Shown here one piece after another: positions 49,488 to 61,365 of a stretch of 64,000 nt of DNA. A program made the translations under genes and the position numbers. The notes beneath the pieces are model-generated. The model saw nothing but the letters and a program-made list of their open reading frames with translations, was not told where the DNA came from and ran no database searches. Each line of letters begins with the position of its first letter. The first letter of the stretch is position 1. The DNA comes from Capitella teleta. Lineage: Eukaryota > Annelida > Polychaeta > Capitellidae. The stretch spans positions 38,650 through 102,649 of the forward strand of contig KB308347.1 in assembly GCA_000328365.1 (NCBI GenBank), in the 5' to 3' direction.

Positions 49488-50585
49488 TGAATGTTTATGG
49501 TGCATTTGACCATGCAATTGCACTATGTATAGATGAGTATTGCATATGCAGAAGATCCCAAACTGGTCAATGCCATTCACCGAGCACAAACCCGAGCGAT
49601 ATCATTGTCCACAAAATCCATATCTCTTTAGAACACAATTCATATATTACTACACAAGTAGCGTGCAGGCGGGGTTTCCACTTCCTAGAAGTTCTCCCTT
49701 TTATAAGATGACACACGGGAAAAAATCTTAATTGCTATAAGCTGGCATTGAAGAATTGATCACAAAGCAAGTTTTGTTTTCGTATTGACACCAATTACTA
49801 AAACGGGCCACAAAGGCGCTGAGCGAGCACTCCGAAAAAGTGGGTTTAAACGATTCGTTATTTGCGTTCTCTGCCTCTCAATCAATGGTTTTGCATCAGA
49901 TATCAGCGCAGTGGAGGATGGAAAAGATCAGCTAGAGGGAACACTTAAGAGATGAAGAGGTGTCGAGGATAGTGGGTGAAAACAGAAGTCTGAAGGTCTC
50001 CGTCTGAAAGAGGAAGACACAATAGATCGGTCACATCATGAGATCAGTTCTGGTGAGAACAAAGCTGGAGCCAGATTTTGAGTGTGCATGCTGTTCGTGC
50101 AATATGGGCTGTTATTGCATGGAGACAAACTTCCTATTATACAGTATTGTATGCCAGATTAGAGATCGGCCTACCTTCCTATCGGGGAAAAAATCGTTCC
50201 ATTGCCCTCAAATTCACATTAAATATATTAACTACCAGTATAAGTGAACAAATACTTATCCGACATAAAATTTAGAGAATAATGCGTTTAAATTAACAAA
50301 ACAACCAGCCCCATTATATTTTGATTATTTTTTCTCTTCGCAATTTGAGCGTTTTTGGTGCACCTAAACCAAACTCTGCGATCATCTTGGGAACACATCG
50401 ATACATCCCCAGGCAGCGATTGGCCCGTAAGGATTAGACTTCGAAAAAAAATCATATTTTGTTTATCCTGTGATCTGCTGCTTACACGATGCGGTTATGA
50501 TAATATTTATATTCGATATTAGTAGTATGAGTATATATAATTCATTCAATATAATACACTGTTTCAAAGAATTTGGCTGGGCCGA
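49488..50585. other. Intergenic, no gene seen
   Basis: No frame with a recognisable domain and no repeat family identified. Confidence 0.4.
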
Positions 50586-50598
50586 GCCGAGTGACTGA

Positions 50599-50936
50599 CA
50601 TGACATGATGGGGTTATACGGCTCCACCCAAATCCTTCGGATAATACGGGCGCCAGAACAGAAGGCCCGGGACCGGGGTTTCTCCCTACTCTTAACGATA
50701 AATCCCAATGGTTATTTATCCTGCATACCACCATAGACAGTAGCACACAGCGCCCGGCCTTGTTACGCAGTTGGGCAGCACTACAGAGTCACCAAAGAAT
50801 TACAATTATAACGAATTACAATTATAATTCACAATCATAACGGCCGTAGCCTGATCGGGCCTCGAACCAGGGACCACGACCCCCACGGTCGGAATAGGAT
50901 TGCAGTCAGGCGGTTAAACCCACTGAGCTATTCGGT
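50599..50936 (-). mobile_element. tRNA-derived SINE, copy 2, with target-site duplication
   Basis: Full-length minus-strand copy of the family at 22693 and 61366. It is flanked by perfect 13-bp direct repeats GCCGAGTGACTGA (50586-50598 and 50937-50949). A and B boxes are recognisable at the 50930 end. The duplication proves insertion by LINE-type retrotransposition and sets the element borders exactly. Confidence 0.93.
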
Positions 50937-50949
50937 GCCGAGTGACTGA

Positions 50950-52409
50950 AACACGTGCAGTGTCTAGCTTGCAGGTCATGCAGAATTCCACGTGGGAATT
51001 TAATTGTGCTGCCTCGGAATTTCCCGTGTAATGCTCTCCAACTGAGTCATGTAGGTAACCCATATAAAGAAATAAAGCTCCTATCAATTCGACAATCGGA
51101 TTTCACGATCTTCAAGATGGTACACGTATTCAAAGAAATATGCTTAATTCAACACCTACCGAAAGAAAGTATACACGTGAACAATTTCTACATTAACTAG
51201 GAAAAGAAGAAAAAACCCCTCTGGATTGGTATTAACAGTTGCCATAGTTTTATTTTAAGCAGACCCTGGATTCGATGAATTGAGAGCACCTCGCTCTTAA
51301 AAATAAATCATTAAATTATATCCTATGCGCACATTCTTTTGAAAAAATAGGACTGAACTTCCTTGCAGTCTGACGTGCAATCACCACTCTGCAAGGATCG
51401 CATGGCTGAGCACAGTCTATTTTTTATTTTCGTTTTAAATATTTGAATTCAGAGAACATTTCGGAGACAAACCAGTGAATACAGTGACGGTAAGGTGAGC
51501 TCATATGGTCTCTTTTTTATCATCATTGTGTGTGCACAACATTATTACACGTACTGAGTGTAGTCCATTCTGGTCAACGAATATATAAGCAATTTTGGTC
51601 GTTCTATAATAATCATACGCATGATTTCAGCACATTAGATTATACTTATGATTTGTGCTAGCTGTTGTCAGGACGGTAATTGTATATCAAACAGATACGT
51701 ACTTGGCTTGGCGGCTCGGCGGCATTGGAGACAAACGTGTTCGCCGTAACGGGTTCTCTACAAGTAAGCACCGAACCAGGGGGTCGTGACCTCAGCTCGG
51801 GGCAGCAGAAGGGTCAAGGCGACGGGGTCAATGATCACGTGATCACTCTGGACCACACAAGAAAAGAGTAATCTTAATGGCTTCTCTCTTATCACTCTTA
51901 TCCTCTTCTCTATTTTCGACCCCTTTCTTCTTTTCTTTCGGTTTGTTATACCTGCAGCATGTAATCATGTTCGCATTCAAGATGGCCAGCATGCTAAAGT
52001 ATTTTTCTTATCAACCCGGAAGGCACTTTTGGTTTTACTGTTCACGACACCAGGACTACATCACTGTTTTATCCTATTCAATGCATGCATACCAGTTTAA
52101 TCACGTCTTCAATCAGAAACGTCACCACCAGATCTTAATTTGCCCTGGTGTCTTTAAAACCATTGTCATGAGTTGATTACTTGATTTCTGAAACGTTACA
52201 TGCTTCGTGTTAATTATGAGTTATGACTACGAATTCTGAGTATACACAGGCCATGGAGCGGCATAAAGCACTATTCGATAAGGATGGTAATATTATTTCA
52301 GAGTCTGATAACGTGATTGAGAAGCCTGACGGCTTGGTTATATCAGTCGTAGGTTTAATTAATTATTTACTTACTTACTTACTTTCATAGACATGTTTCA
52401 GATTTTATC
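50950..52409. other. Intergenic and upstream of the CARD gene
   Basis: A 32-codon frame at 52254-52349 (MERHKALFDKDGNIISESDN...) ends at a donor-like site (gtaggt) but does not join the CARD exon in phase. It may be an upstream exon of another isoform or chance. Nothing else is recognised. Confidence 0.35.
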
Positions 52410-53387
52410 ATGGATCCCCGCGACAAGGATGCTCTTCGAAGACAGTTCGTGTTGCTCACAGACGATCTGGACACTCCTCCGATCTGTGACTATCTCATAC
52501 AGGAAAACGTTATCACTTTGGATGATGTGGAGAAACTCAAAGATAAATGCAAGAAGGACCGAAACCGAGATTTCATCACTATGCTGAAGCAGAAGGGTCC
52601 GCTGGCATTTGGGAAATTCATGACTATACTAAAAACCACGCAACCTCATCTCCGTGATGCAATTCTAAAAACCTCACGTCACCTCGATCTGCCGAATCCT
52701 GATCCGATACAGCCAGGTATATGGCCATGTACATATTATGTAATGCGTGTACGCAGTAGAAATTGCACAATTGAATTGATACAGATTGGAAGCATTCGAC
52801 TCAATTCAATGTTGATTATTTTCAGCTCCGGTGCTCAATGCTGATCAACTCGCCGTTCAAAGATTGGCAAAGTTACGAGATGCAACATGGCACATGGAAA
52901 TGTGTGTAACTTCATCGTCACCATGAAATTTGATATATATTTTTCGCCTATAGGTTTCTTGATGCTGAAAACATCAAAGCCGCCATAGTTAGAATGATTC
53001 CGCAAGGCCTAAAGGATAAAGCAGATGCTATACGGGAGATGGGTGGAGCTGTATCCGTCGATCGGGAAATAGAAAATAACAAAGCAGTCCTACAGCAAAG
53101 CCAAAGAATCCTAAATGAGGTCATTGTTTTTATGTTTATTCCATCTTAACTTATGTGTAATGTAAAATTGTATACATGTACGTATAATTTATCCGATATC
53201 CGGAATTGCAATTAAGTCTTTATTTTTTTCTTCTCATACGACCTTTCGTGTTTCTCGGCCCTTATGTGTGCGTGCGTGTGGGTGTGTGTGCGTGTGTGCG
53301 AGGGTGTGCGTGTGGGTGTGTGTGCGGGAGGATTCGTGCGTGTGTGTAATGGTGATCGTGTGTGTGTGTGATTGTGTGTGTGTGTGT

Positions 53388-53429
<42 letters not shown>

Positions 53430-55349
53430 TGGTGTGTGTGCGATATGGTATATGTGTGTGAGGGTGTGTGATGGTGTGTATATGTGTGTGTAGTGGCCTA
53501 CTTCCAGCAATGGTTATGAGAACTAAAGATACTCGTTTTTACTCTAATAGGTAGACATTTTCCTTCACAAAGAACGCACAACGGACGAAAAGTATCGTGG
53601 TCGATATAGGGAGCAATGGCAGATGCTGCCGCTCGACAGAATCGTCCAGCCACTCGAGGTAACTCAATAAAACTAAGTTCGACTTCAAAACTGATTACCT
53701 GGACAGATTGAAGCTGAGGAGTATCACAAAACAACAGCATACCATCTCAATGTTGTGACGTCAGTCGAAGCCGAATACAATAGGCTCAGACTATCTATTG
53801 AGCGCCTCAGTCTATCAGATGTAAGTTTGTCAATTTATATCAGATTACTACTATAATATGTCAAATCCAAATTGAACTGTTAGAATGCCAAATTGCTTTC
53901 AAGTTGCGATTTTCCCCACGTCATTTTAATTCTGACATCGTATTGAACCAAATGCATCTTGACCTTACAGTCTGACCTCGAAAAGTGGCTGTATTCGTGC
54001 AGTGATCCTAGACAACAGAAGAAGTTATCTCAGTTGCGTCGTTTGCTTAACCAGTGGGAGACTCTTCAAAGTGAGCGATCAAAACTCGAACATGAGCTGG
54101 TGGAATCCCATTCAACTGATGGCAGAAGTGAGTGAATTCATAGCGCAATTACACTGTTGCTCTTAACTCTGTGAGATTAGGGCAGTGAATAGCAATAAGT
54201 TAATTAAGTAAGAAAGCCATTCGCCCTGCTACTGTTTTCCTCTCGAGTAGTTTATCTCCACATTCGAACATCTGGGAACTCCATAACTTTTACAATCAAA
54301 ACAACAATTAAACGATGTCATACATTTCAGATCAAGTTTCTCATTGAATATTTTTGTATTTTGTATTTTTTATTTATTGTTCACGTCAGATCTACACCAA
54401 GCCTGGTCCAAGGACATTGAAAAACGCGTGTCTCAAAGCACTGAGAGCCAAAAACGGATTATTACAGAAATGAAGGTACAGTGCGGTAGACCACGGGTCA
54501 AATCACCAGGATTAGATGTTCACGCACAGATTAAATTGGCCAAGCGATTCACGAACTTAATTGCATATGTAATGATTGTAATCCACAGAAGCGGAGCAGA
54601 AGGAGGTCATTGGTCGATAAATCACGAGGCTAATTCCATTTGTGCGTAAATGCATCATCAGCTCCCGAGTGAGTTAATCCATGATAAATAGAGTGAATTA
54701 TGCCATGATAAATACTAATTGTAATGGATCGATTGCCCCGTGTTGCTCACATGTCTGATCCCCCATAGGTGGTTACTATTTTCTCACAATACTGCGGTAT
54801 ATTTTTACGCAAATCCAATGCTGGCTAATAGACCCCGGAGCAGATTGTAATTGGCCAGAATTGGCTGGCTGAGATAAAAAATGACCGGATAGCTGCTTAA
54901 GCCACTCCACCAAACAGATATATCGGCTCATCATTGTGATCGGCGGCTAGCAGCGGCTTGGAGTGGCTTGGTAATGGTCGCTATATCATCCTAAATGTAA
55001 AATGATGTCAGCAGTTAATACAAACGAGTGTACATACATTACTCTCTATATGCACTACTATATACTGGTGTGGTGATTTTAAGATCGAACGATTTCCAAA
55101 TCTTATTATGTCCCACTTGATTACACTTCCATCACTTCATAAAATTCCATAGGTGATTTCTACCCATGAGCATCATTATCCCCATTATCACTTTGTTTGC
55201 TAATGCATATTCAGCTGGGTTCTAAGAACTTTTAAGTGTAAGCAAGTAATAATTATATGCAGCGGGAAAAGGAAGCAAATAGAGGAACAGGTTGGAAGAG
55301 GAAAGAAGATGGCGAACCGAATGAGTTATTGCATCAGAATCTTGAATGA
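52410..55349 (+). CDS. CARD protein with an ALIX V-domain-like C-terminus
   Basis: Exons 52410-52716, 52826-52901, 52954-53119, 53551-53658, 53707-53820, 53971-54127 and 54390-54475 join in phase into 338 codons. A last exon at 55263-55349 (stop) fits phase; an alternative is 54589-54633. Residues 1-95 look like a CARD: RRQFVLLTDDLDTPPICDYL, then NVITLDDVEKLKDK and FITMLKQKGPLAFGKFMTIL. Residues 126-338 resemble the ALIX/PDCD6IP V domain: LQQSQRILNEVDIFL (ALIX LLQRNREILDESLRLL), YRGRYREQWQMLP, IVQPLEIEAEEYHKT, SERSKLEHELVES, and a final helix. CARDs assemble caspase or NF-kB-type platforms; V domains bind LYPxL motifs in ESCRT work. The second half of the V domain is not found, so either the gene is shortened or exons were missed. 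Function is inference. Confidence 0.75.
53264..53492. repeat. (GT)n-rich microsatellite in an intron of the CARD gene
   Basis: An imperfect TG array of about 230 bp within the intron 53120-53550. It creates a spurious His/Thr-rich frame on the minus strand. Confidence 0.95.
54780..55000. repeat. CGGCTGG-rich patch, related to 57980-58110
   Basis: Both patches repeat 'cggct(g/a)' phrases and share 'ctggctaa' next to 'gacc'. The similarity is weak and the nature unknown. Confidence 0.3.
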
Positions 55350-55863
55350 AAAAATCGCGTTTTTTGGGGGTCTCGGTTTGCAATTATTGGGCAACATCTG
55401 TGTTACATATATAGGATATGATAGAGAAGGATAGAGCAGTTTATTGCAAATTTGTAATGTAAGAAAAATGTCAAGAATAAAACAATTGCATCGAGCCAGA
55501 TGCTAATTAAGTCGCCTTAATTCTTCGTTCATACTAGTTATTGCTGCGTCGACTTTGGGAGCAGAGATGAAAGCATTAGTATCATCAGCGATGAGAGTAA
55601 AATGCATACGTTCAGAGACAGAAGTGACATCGTTAATGTAACAAAAACAATAAAGGACCTAGGATGGAACCCGGAGGAACACCACCAGAAATTAAATTAG
55701 TACAGCCATTAAAAGTACAGCCATTAAAAATTACCCTTTGTTGACGACCCGATAAGTAGTAAGTGAACCAACGATGAAGGGTGCCGCGGATTCCATGCCT
55801 TAAAAGCTTGGAGAGAAGAATTTTATGTTGTATGGTGTCGAATGCTTTTTGAAAGTCAAGCAG

Positions 55864-57156
55864 GGGCCGATTCCAGAAAGAAACTTAAGTGGTAAAACTA
55901 AGTTCGGGAGAGGTTAAAGGGATGGGGAACTGAATTTTAAGTGATGTTCTATTGACTCATAGCACCAATTGATAGCGTAAGGAAATAATGCATTCCGAAT
56001 ATCGGGGTTAGCATTGGGCCTATGGGAGAATGGCTTTCATTACGAAGTATAGGAGGCAAACGTCAGCTGAAGGCTTGCCCTGATTGGTCCCGTTCCCCTC
56101 GTGAAGCTATCGATTTCAGCCAATCAGAGCAGATCATCTTCGCCATAAAAGGACACCTTTTTGTTTACGAAACGAAAGCGCATGCGTGGTGCACTCTGGC
56201 TGACCTTTTTACTGTTTCAGGATAAGAAACATGGTAGGTGTCCTAGAAAATCGCTTGTTAAAATAAGGAAAAAAATAGCGAAAAATATTTTTTTTTCGCA
56301 CCTTACTGGTGGCAAAATGATTATTCTATCTATTTCCGAAAAGAAAATAAAAAAAATATCCAAGGGTTTAGTCGCAAGACACGCTGATATGACGAGGCCC
56401 ATTGTAAAAGATGGGGAACTCGGTGTTTCATCACAGCTCCTGACGTCACGCCTAATTAGCAATATATCTCCCGCGAAATCGTTAGCGATGATATTCCTTG
56501 TGTTGGCCAGGCATAGAAATCATTTTTGGTGCATCAAATAACGACTCAAAGTCCATTTTTAACCAGTTCTCCCACCCTTTAAGTTGACTAAAACGATTCC
56601 AGAAACAAACTTAAGTCCTCTAGACCCTGCAAAACTTAAGTGACCTCTCCACCTGACTTAAATCAAACTTAGTGAATTCAAGATGGCGCCGATCAGAAGA
56701 CGCCGGATTAACGCTATGGTGTCAATACCTAGAAGGAGCCTTCCAGATAGGAGCAACGCTCTGGAAGGCGTTATGAAAAAAAAAAAAGCGTTATGAAAAA
56801 ACAAAACAAAAACGTTTTGATTGTGAAGCGGGAAAAAGAGCCCTTGTTGCGTTATGATTATGAATCAACGACGCTATACACTCGCATTTCGCGTTTGTGA
56901 TGCTTTCGTTTTCGATCAAGTTTTGGAAAAATCATAAACAATTCATAAAAGTTATGTTGTAAGGTACGTTTACCACTGATCAAATGTCTCGCCATGTCTT
57001 ATACTTTCCTTGGCAGATAGCCAAATCCGATTTAGGCTACTTAAGTTAAGTTCAGCAAAAATGCGTTTGTGGAATCGACTTAACTTAAAAACTTAACTTA
57101 ACGCCTGGAGGACTTAACATAAGTCCCAAAGTTAAGTTTCTTTCTGGAATCGGCCC
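55864..57156. mobile_element. 1293-bp TIR element inserted in the LINE
   Basis: Its ends are inverted copies: GGGCCGATTCCAGAAAGAAA at 55864 and the reverse complement ending at 57156. The flanking triplet CAG is duplicated (55861-55863 and 57157-57159). Removing the element and one CAG restores the LINE frame across the junction. No transposase is present. Termini with GGGCC and a 3-bp duplication suggest a Harbinger-type or unclassified DNA transposon. It holds further internal copies of the AAACTTAAGT phrase and hosts the Kolobok-like element 55914-56582. Confidence 0.88.
55914..56582. mobile_element. Kolobok-like MITE, copy 2 (nested)
   Basis: Inverted relative of 636-1344. It is bounded by TTAA at 55914-55917 and 56579-56582, with termini AGGGATGGGGAACTGA and AGGGTGGGAGAACTGG read inward. 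It carries the same TGACGTCA palindrome (56441-56448). It is inserted 50 bp inside the 1293-bp element, making it the youngest layer of the nest. Confidence 0.88.
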
Positions 57157-57480
57157 CAGAACACCTATGGTGACTTCGCCCTGCTCAAATGCTATGTTGA
57201 CTCTGTCGACTACTGATACCAGTGTTTGCGTTGTGTTTCTGTCTGGTTGGAAGCCAAACTGATGGGGGGAGGACATTTTTGACCGACAGGTAATCATACA
57301 TTTAGGATACAATCTTTTGTGGACTTGTTTCTCTGGGATTTTTTTAGAACAAACGCAAGAGAGAAATGGGTCTGTAGTTACTTTTTTTTTTCGGGGAACC
57401 TTTCCTGAACAATGGTGCAAACTGTGATATTTTCATTTTGCAAGGCACGGTTCCTTCTAAAAACGAGAGGTTTAAAATGT

Positions 57481-58422
57481 GAAGTAATGGAGAAATCAGT
57501 ATCTTAACTAATTGCAAATAAAATAATCAAATTCCACTAAGTTATCCGACCAACAAAAGCAATGCATGTTGACAAGCAGTGTAATGAACCAAGTGTTACA
57601 TGTGAGGCCAATACAAATTGTTTTAGACCTCTGAATTCTGAAATGAGGGTTCGGGATTGCTGTAAGTTATAAGAGTTAAAGAACAATCAATCAAAAAGTG
57701 ATAGGCAGTGATCTACTCATGAAGGGATGTTTTACATTAACCCTAGTATGTATACTGCAATCCATATCAGGCCGATATCTTTTGAGACAACCCTCGTATA
57801 CATACATATATGTATGGGCATACATATTGTATGGCATAAATCATTACATTAATGTTAATGAAGCAAACTGAATAAAATATATTTCCATGGATAGCTCAGA
57901 TAGCAATTATACAAAGTTACAATACCATAAACACAATAAAGACTTGTACAAACGATAACTTCTTATAGTACTGAATGTAAAATATTTGGACTGAATCGGC
58001 TGAGAGCCGCTGGTGACATTGATCGGCTGATAGCGGCTGGTCGATGACACTAAACGGCGGCGGCTGGCTAAACGGCCAATGAACGGCGGCCCAGAGGTCT
58101 ACTGGCTAATCACAGAAAATGCTTTCCTTGTACATGGCTATAAGTCACTCAAATACGCCAGGCTGGTTGGTCGCATACTCAATGAGCGGTATAACATAAA
58201 TTGGTCAGTGTATGCCTTAGGTGACCGATTCTCTGGTCAAGACTCGTAGGGGTACATGGGAGACAATCTGATCAATTTATGGAACATTCATAATTAAATG
58301 ACGGTCATTGCAGTGGCGATCATTGATCTGTGATCGTTCAATGACCTAGAATTTGCTGCTCATGCATGCGGGTTTTTATCAGTCTGCATTCTCCGCAGAG
58401 GGTCAAAGCAGAGTGTGAGGCG
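57481..58422. other. Intergenic and upstream of the Kelch gene
   Basis: 57980-58110 is rich in CGGCTGG-type phrases; otherwise nothing is recognised. The 5' UTR of the downstream Kelch gene is probably at the right end. Confidence 0.4.
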
Positions 58423-59570
58423 ATGGATACTCGCGACAGCAACCAGCTCATGAAAAGCCTGAGCGAAGACTACCTGACATTTCTTCAACTGAAAAGCCGC
58501 ATTGAGGAAACACAAAAGGTTATTATTCCAACCAGGAAATGAAACAAAAGTGTGTCCTGCTTAACATAACATTTCAATTTGATTGGAATTATTCACATTT
58601 AATTATAGCTCATTATTTATTCCATTTTCAGCGTTGCAGTACAGAGGGTCAAGCGATTTCAAGTTTCAAAGACCGTCTTGAGGGATTTTGTCATTGTAGG
58701 AAAATAGAACGCAGGGTTAGAATAGATAATCTACGAACACCACGCCAGTCTATTGTGGTAGGCGATGTGTCGTCCAATATGTGGGTGCTCAACGAAGACA
58801 ACCAATGGAGAGCCATGTCAGACATCCCCTTTAAACGAATGAATTATAGCGCGTGTGCATCTCCCAACGGATTCATTGTAACTGGGGGATATGACCAAGA
58901 TAAGAAAAATCATGCTGACTGCTATGAATATTACGGTCTTAATCGTCAATGGGAAGCTTTGCCCCCGATGCTAGAAGCACGGTATGACCACTGTTCACTT
59001 TTCCACCAGAATGCATTGTATATCATTGGAGGTAAACAGAATGAGAACATATATTTGTCTTCATTTCATTGCATGCAATCTGAATCTGGTCAATGGCGCA
59101 GACTACGGCCTTATCCCCATGCCATCACCTACCCTTACGCTGTTGCTGCGTCGAATCGAATTTTCGCTTTTGGCGGCTGCATATCTAAAACAGAATTTAA
59201 TTTCGAAGTCTTCGAATACGATTCTACTTTGGAACAGTGGCTGAAACGAGCCACGATGCCCAAACGATGCACCAACGGCAGTGTTGCAGCCTATGAGGGC
59301 AAAGTTTACGTTGTTGGCGGAGATCAGAGGATATGCATGAGCTATAACATTCAAGATGACTCCTGGGTCATATTTCAAAAGAGGCCACAGTTTGCACATT
59401 GCTTGGCACCAGCTCTTGTGTGGGACACAGCAATTGTGCTATTTGGTGGGATGAGAACCAACTCCATTGAGCAGTACTGCACTCAGACATCAGAGTGGTC
59501 AGAATGGGGTATATCCATGCCTACGATAAACTTCATTAGGTTTGCATTAAACGTTCATACGTATTCATGA
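58423..59570 (+). CDS. Kelch-repeat protein without BTB
   Basis: Exon 1 58423-58518 (MDTRDSNQLMKSLSEDYLTF..., 32 codons) joins exon 2 58632-59570 across a 113-nt intron (AAG/GTTATT ... ttttcag) in phase 0, giving 344 aa. A longer start at 58539 inside the intron is also open but less likely. Kelch blades fill about residues 75-340, with FIVTGGYDQ, LYIIGGKQN, IFAFGGCIS, VYVVGGDQR and VLFGGMRT. No BTB or BACK domain precedes them; the short N-terminus is helix-forming. The last blade (EQYCTQTSEWSEWGISMP) parallels EEYCPHTDTWSTWQLKMP of the gene at 6571-8139, so the two are paralogues. The propeller should be a protein-binding module; partner unknown. AATAAA follows at 59729. Confidence 0.88.
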
Positions 59571-59728
59571 GCGCAAATGCGTGATTAAAATATATGCTGA
59601 AACACAATGAGTATGATGTACATAATTTAGACATTGTGGGTTTGGAATTATTATTATCAACTTCTATGTATCTAAATCAAAACATTTTTATTGCATCTTG
59701 TCAACACTTTTATGCCTTCTTTTTCTGA

Positions 59729-59734
59729 AATAAA
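59729..59734 (+). terminator. Polyadenylation signal AATAAA of the Kelch gene
   Basis: AATAAA about 160 nt after the stop codon. Confidence 0.65.
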
Positions 59735-60355
59735 TCCAGCATATTACACGTTCTGCTGTGAGGTATTTCGTTAATGAATCATATATTATGCATAAAGTAG
59801 CATATGGTCATGCGTATTAAAATCAAACAACTTGTTGACTGAAACGGATATATTTGAGTGCGTTATGATGCGTGGTTGCTCTATGTGCGTCGATCAATGA
59901 TATTCTTGGCTTATTTTCATGATATCGAGATCATGTAACTCCCTGACTAGCTGCGAATGATCAAACCACAATCATAATCTTCGTAACACACTTAATAAAT
60001 TGTTGATCATAATACACAGCAAAAGTTGACACGCGGGAGCCATGCATCCACAAATTCGTTGGTGCGTAAGGTTCGACATCGGGTGTGGTTAGCATGAAAA
60101 TACCATGAAACCAAAGACAAGGGATAAAGGGAGACTGAGTGAAGTGGCTTCAGGCTGAGTTCGGCAATTTCCGAATAGCCGAGCGTCCGCCACTTTGCTT
60201 TGACTGTCGAACGCCGGCGGTCTGCCCGCAAGAAATATTCGTTCGATCGAGGCTTTAATTGTTGTGATCTCAGCGACTGGTTAACCGTGAAAATAGCTCG
60301 GGAAGTCCTCCTAGCAAGCGTGCCATCACACGCAAAGACTTTCGGTTTGCACTGG
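59735..60355. other. Intergenic, no gene seen
   Basis: 60000-60320 is GC-richer but shows no recognisable coding sequence. Confidence 0.4.
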
Positions 60356-60904
60356 CCAGCGAAAGTTATAATTATGTTTCTTTTAGTTGGGAAATTATTT
60401 GTTCATATTTTTTTCTTTACAGTATTTAATTCCAATCCACGCTTGCTCTTTTTCAATCCTTTGTTGTGTTCTTTCAACAAATTGAAAAATTCTGATATTT
60501 GCATACAATGTACAAGCAAGTATGTACATCATACAGTATGTATGATCGTTGATTTGTGTTTCCACAAATTTTGTAAACATTGTGTCTGCATTTTAATCTG
60601 TTTTCAATTCTAAGATAGATTCCTATGCCCTTTCTCCAAAAACAAAGATAAGTCTTATTGTCTAATTTTATGCAATCATATGTACATTCTCGTCTGCCAT
60701 GTTCTCGCCACAGTTCCACCCTTGTATCCAAATTTTTAACATTGTATGTAAATATCAGAATTTTTCATTTTGTTAGAGAATACAACAAAAGATTGAAAAA
60801 GAGCAAGCGTACGTGGATCGGAATTAAATACTGTAAAGAAAAAAATCTGAACAGATAATTTCCCAACTAAAAGAAACATACATGTAGTTATAACTTTTGC
60901 TGGT
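60356..60904. mobile_element. Fold-back (long inverted repeat) element 1
   Basis: Arms 60356-60511 and 60740-60904 are reverse complements with scattered differences; for example 'cttttagttgggaaattat' at the left matches the right arm read backwards. The spacer is about 228 bp. No coding capacity or obvious target duplication was found. Confidence 0.75.
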
Positions 60905-61365
60905 TCTTATATCTACTTATTATGTATATATTTTTCGAGTACTTTGAGGTCATTGATTTTGTTTTATGTTAATAACTAATGAAAAATAAAAAGATCTAAA
61001 TGAAATAGTATATGCTGATTCCAGATTCAAGTAGTAATTTCATATCGCTATAACAAGCCTTGCAACCTTAACCTGGCATATGTGCTAACAGCCAGTTAAC
61101 TGAGTTAATTCTATGAAACAATTTAATTAGGGTTGAGTTCATGCATAATATAACGCAAAAGTAAGTTGTCTATTGAATAACTCTATTCCATTCAATAGAA
61201 AACAAACAAAAAAAAAGAGTGCCAAATCTATTCTCACCTTTTTTTTTCTTGAAATTCGTAGCCAACTAAATGATAATCGTGAATTCGGAATATTGTCTGA
61301 AAGAAACAAGAGAATTAAACGGAAAAAAAGAGTAAATTCACCACCTTTGCCATAGGAAATACACA
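60905..61365. other. Intergenic, no gene seen
   Basis: AT-rich, nothing recognised. Confidence 0.4.

Larger units (their letters stand above)
55490..57480 (-). mobile_element. LINE reverse transcriptase interrupted by a DNA transposon
   Basis: On the minus strand, 57400-57160 reads HQFGFQPDRNTTQTLVSVVD and then AFEQGEVTIGV. After the foreign segment 55864-57156 the same frame resumes as LLDFQKAFDTIQHKILLSKL, then GGVPPGSILGPLLF and a catalytic ADDT motif (about 55590). A one-base shift near 55640 and the absence of both ends mark it as a dead fragment. Clade CR1/Jockey-like by motif. Confidence 0.85.

Noticed and set aside
53262-53510. His/Thr-rich frame on the minus strand
   Set aside because: Product of the GT-rich microsatellite in an intron of the CARD gene.
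58539-58631. Upstream extension of the second Kelch frame
   Set aside because: It falls inside a well-formed GT-AG intron; the exon 58423-58518 joins in phase and gives a more natural start.
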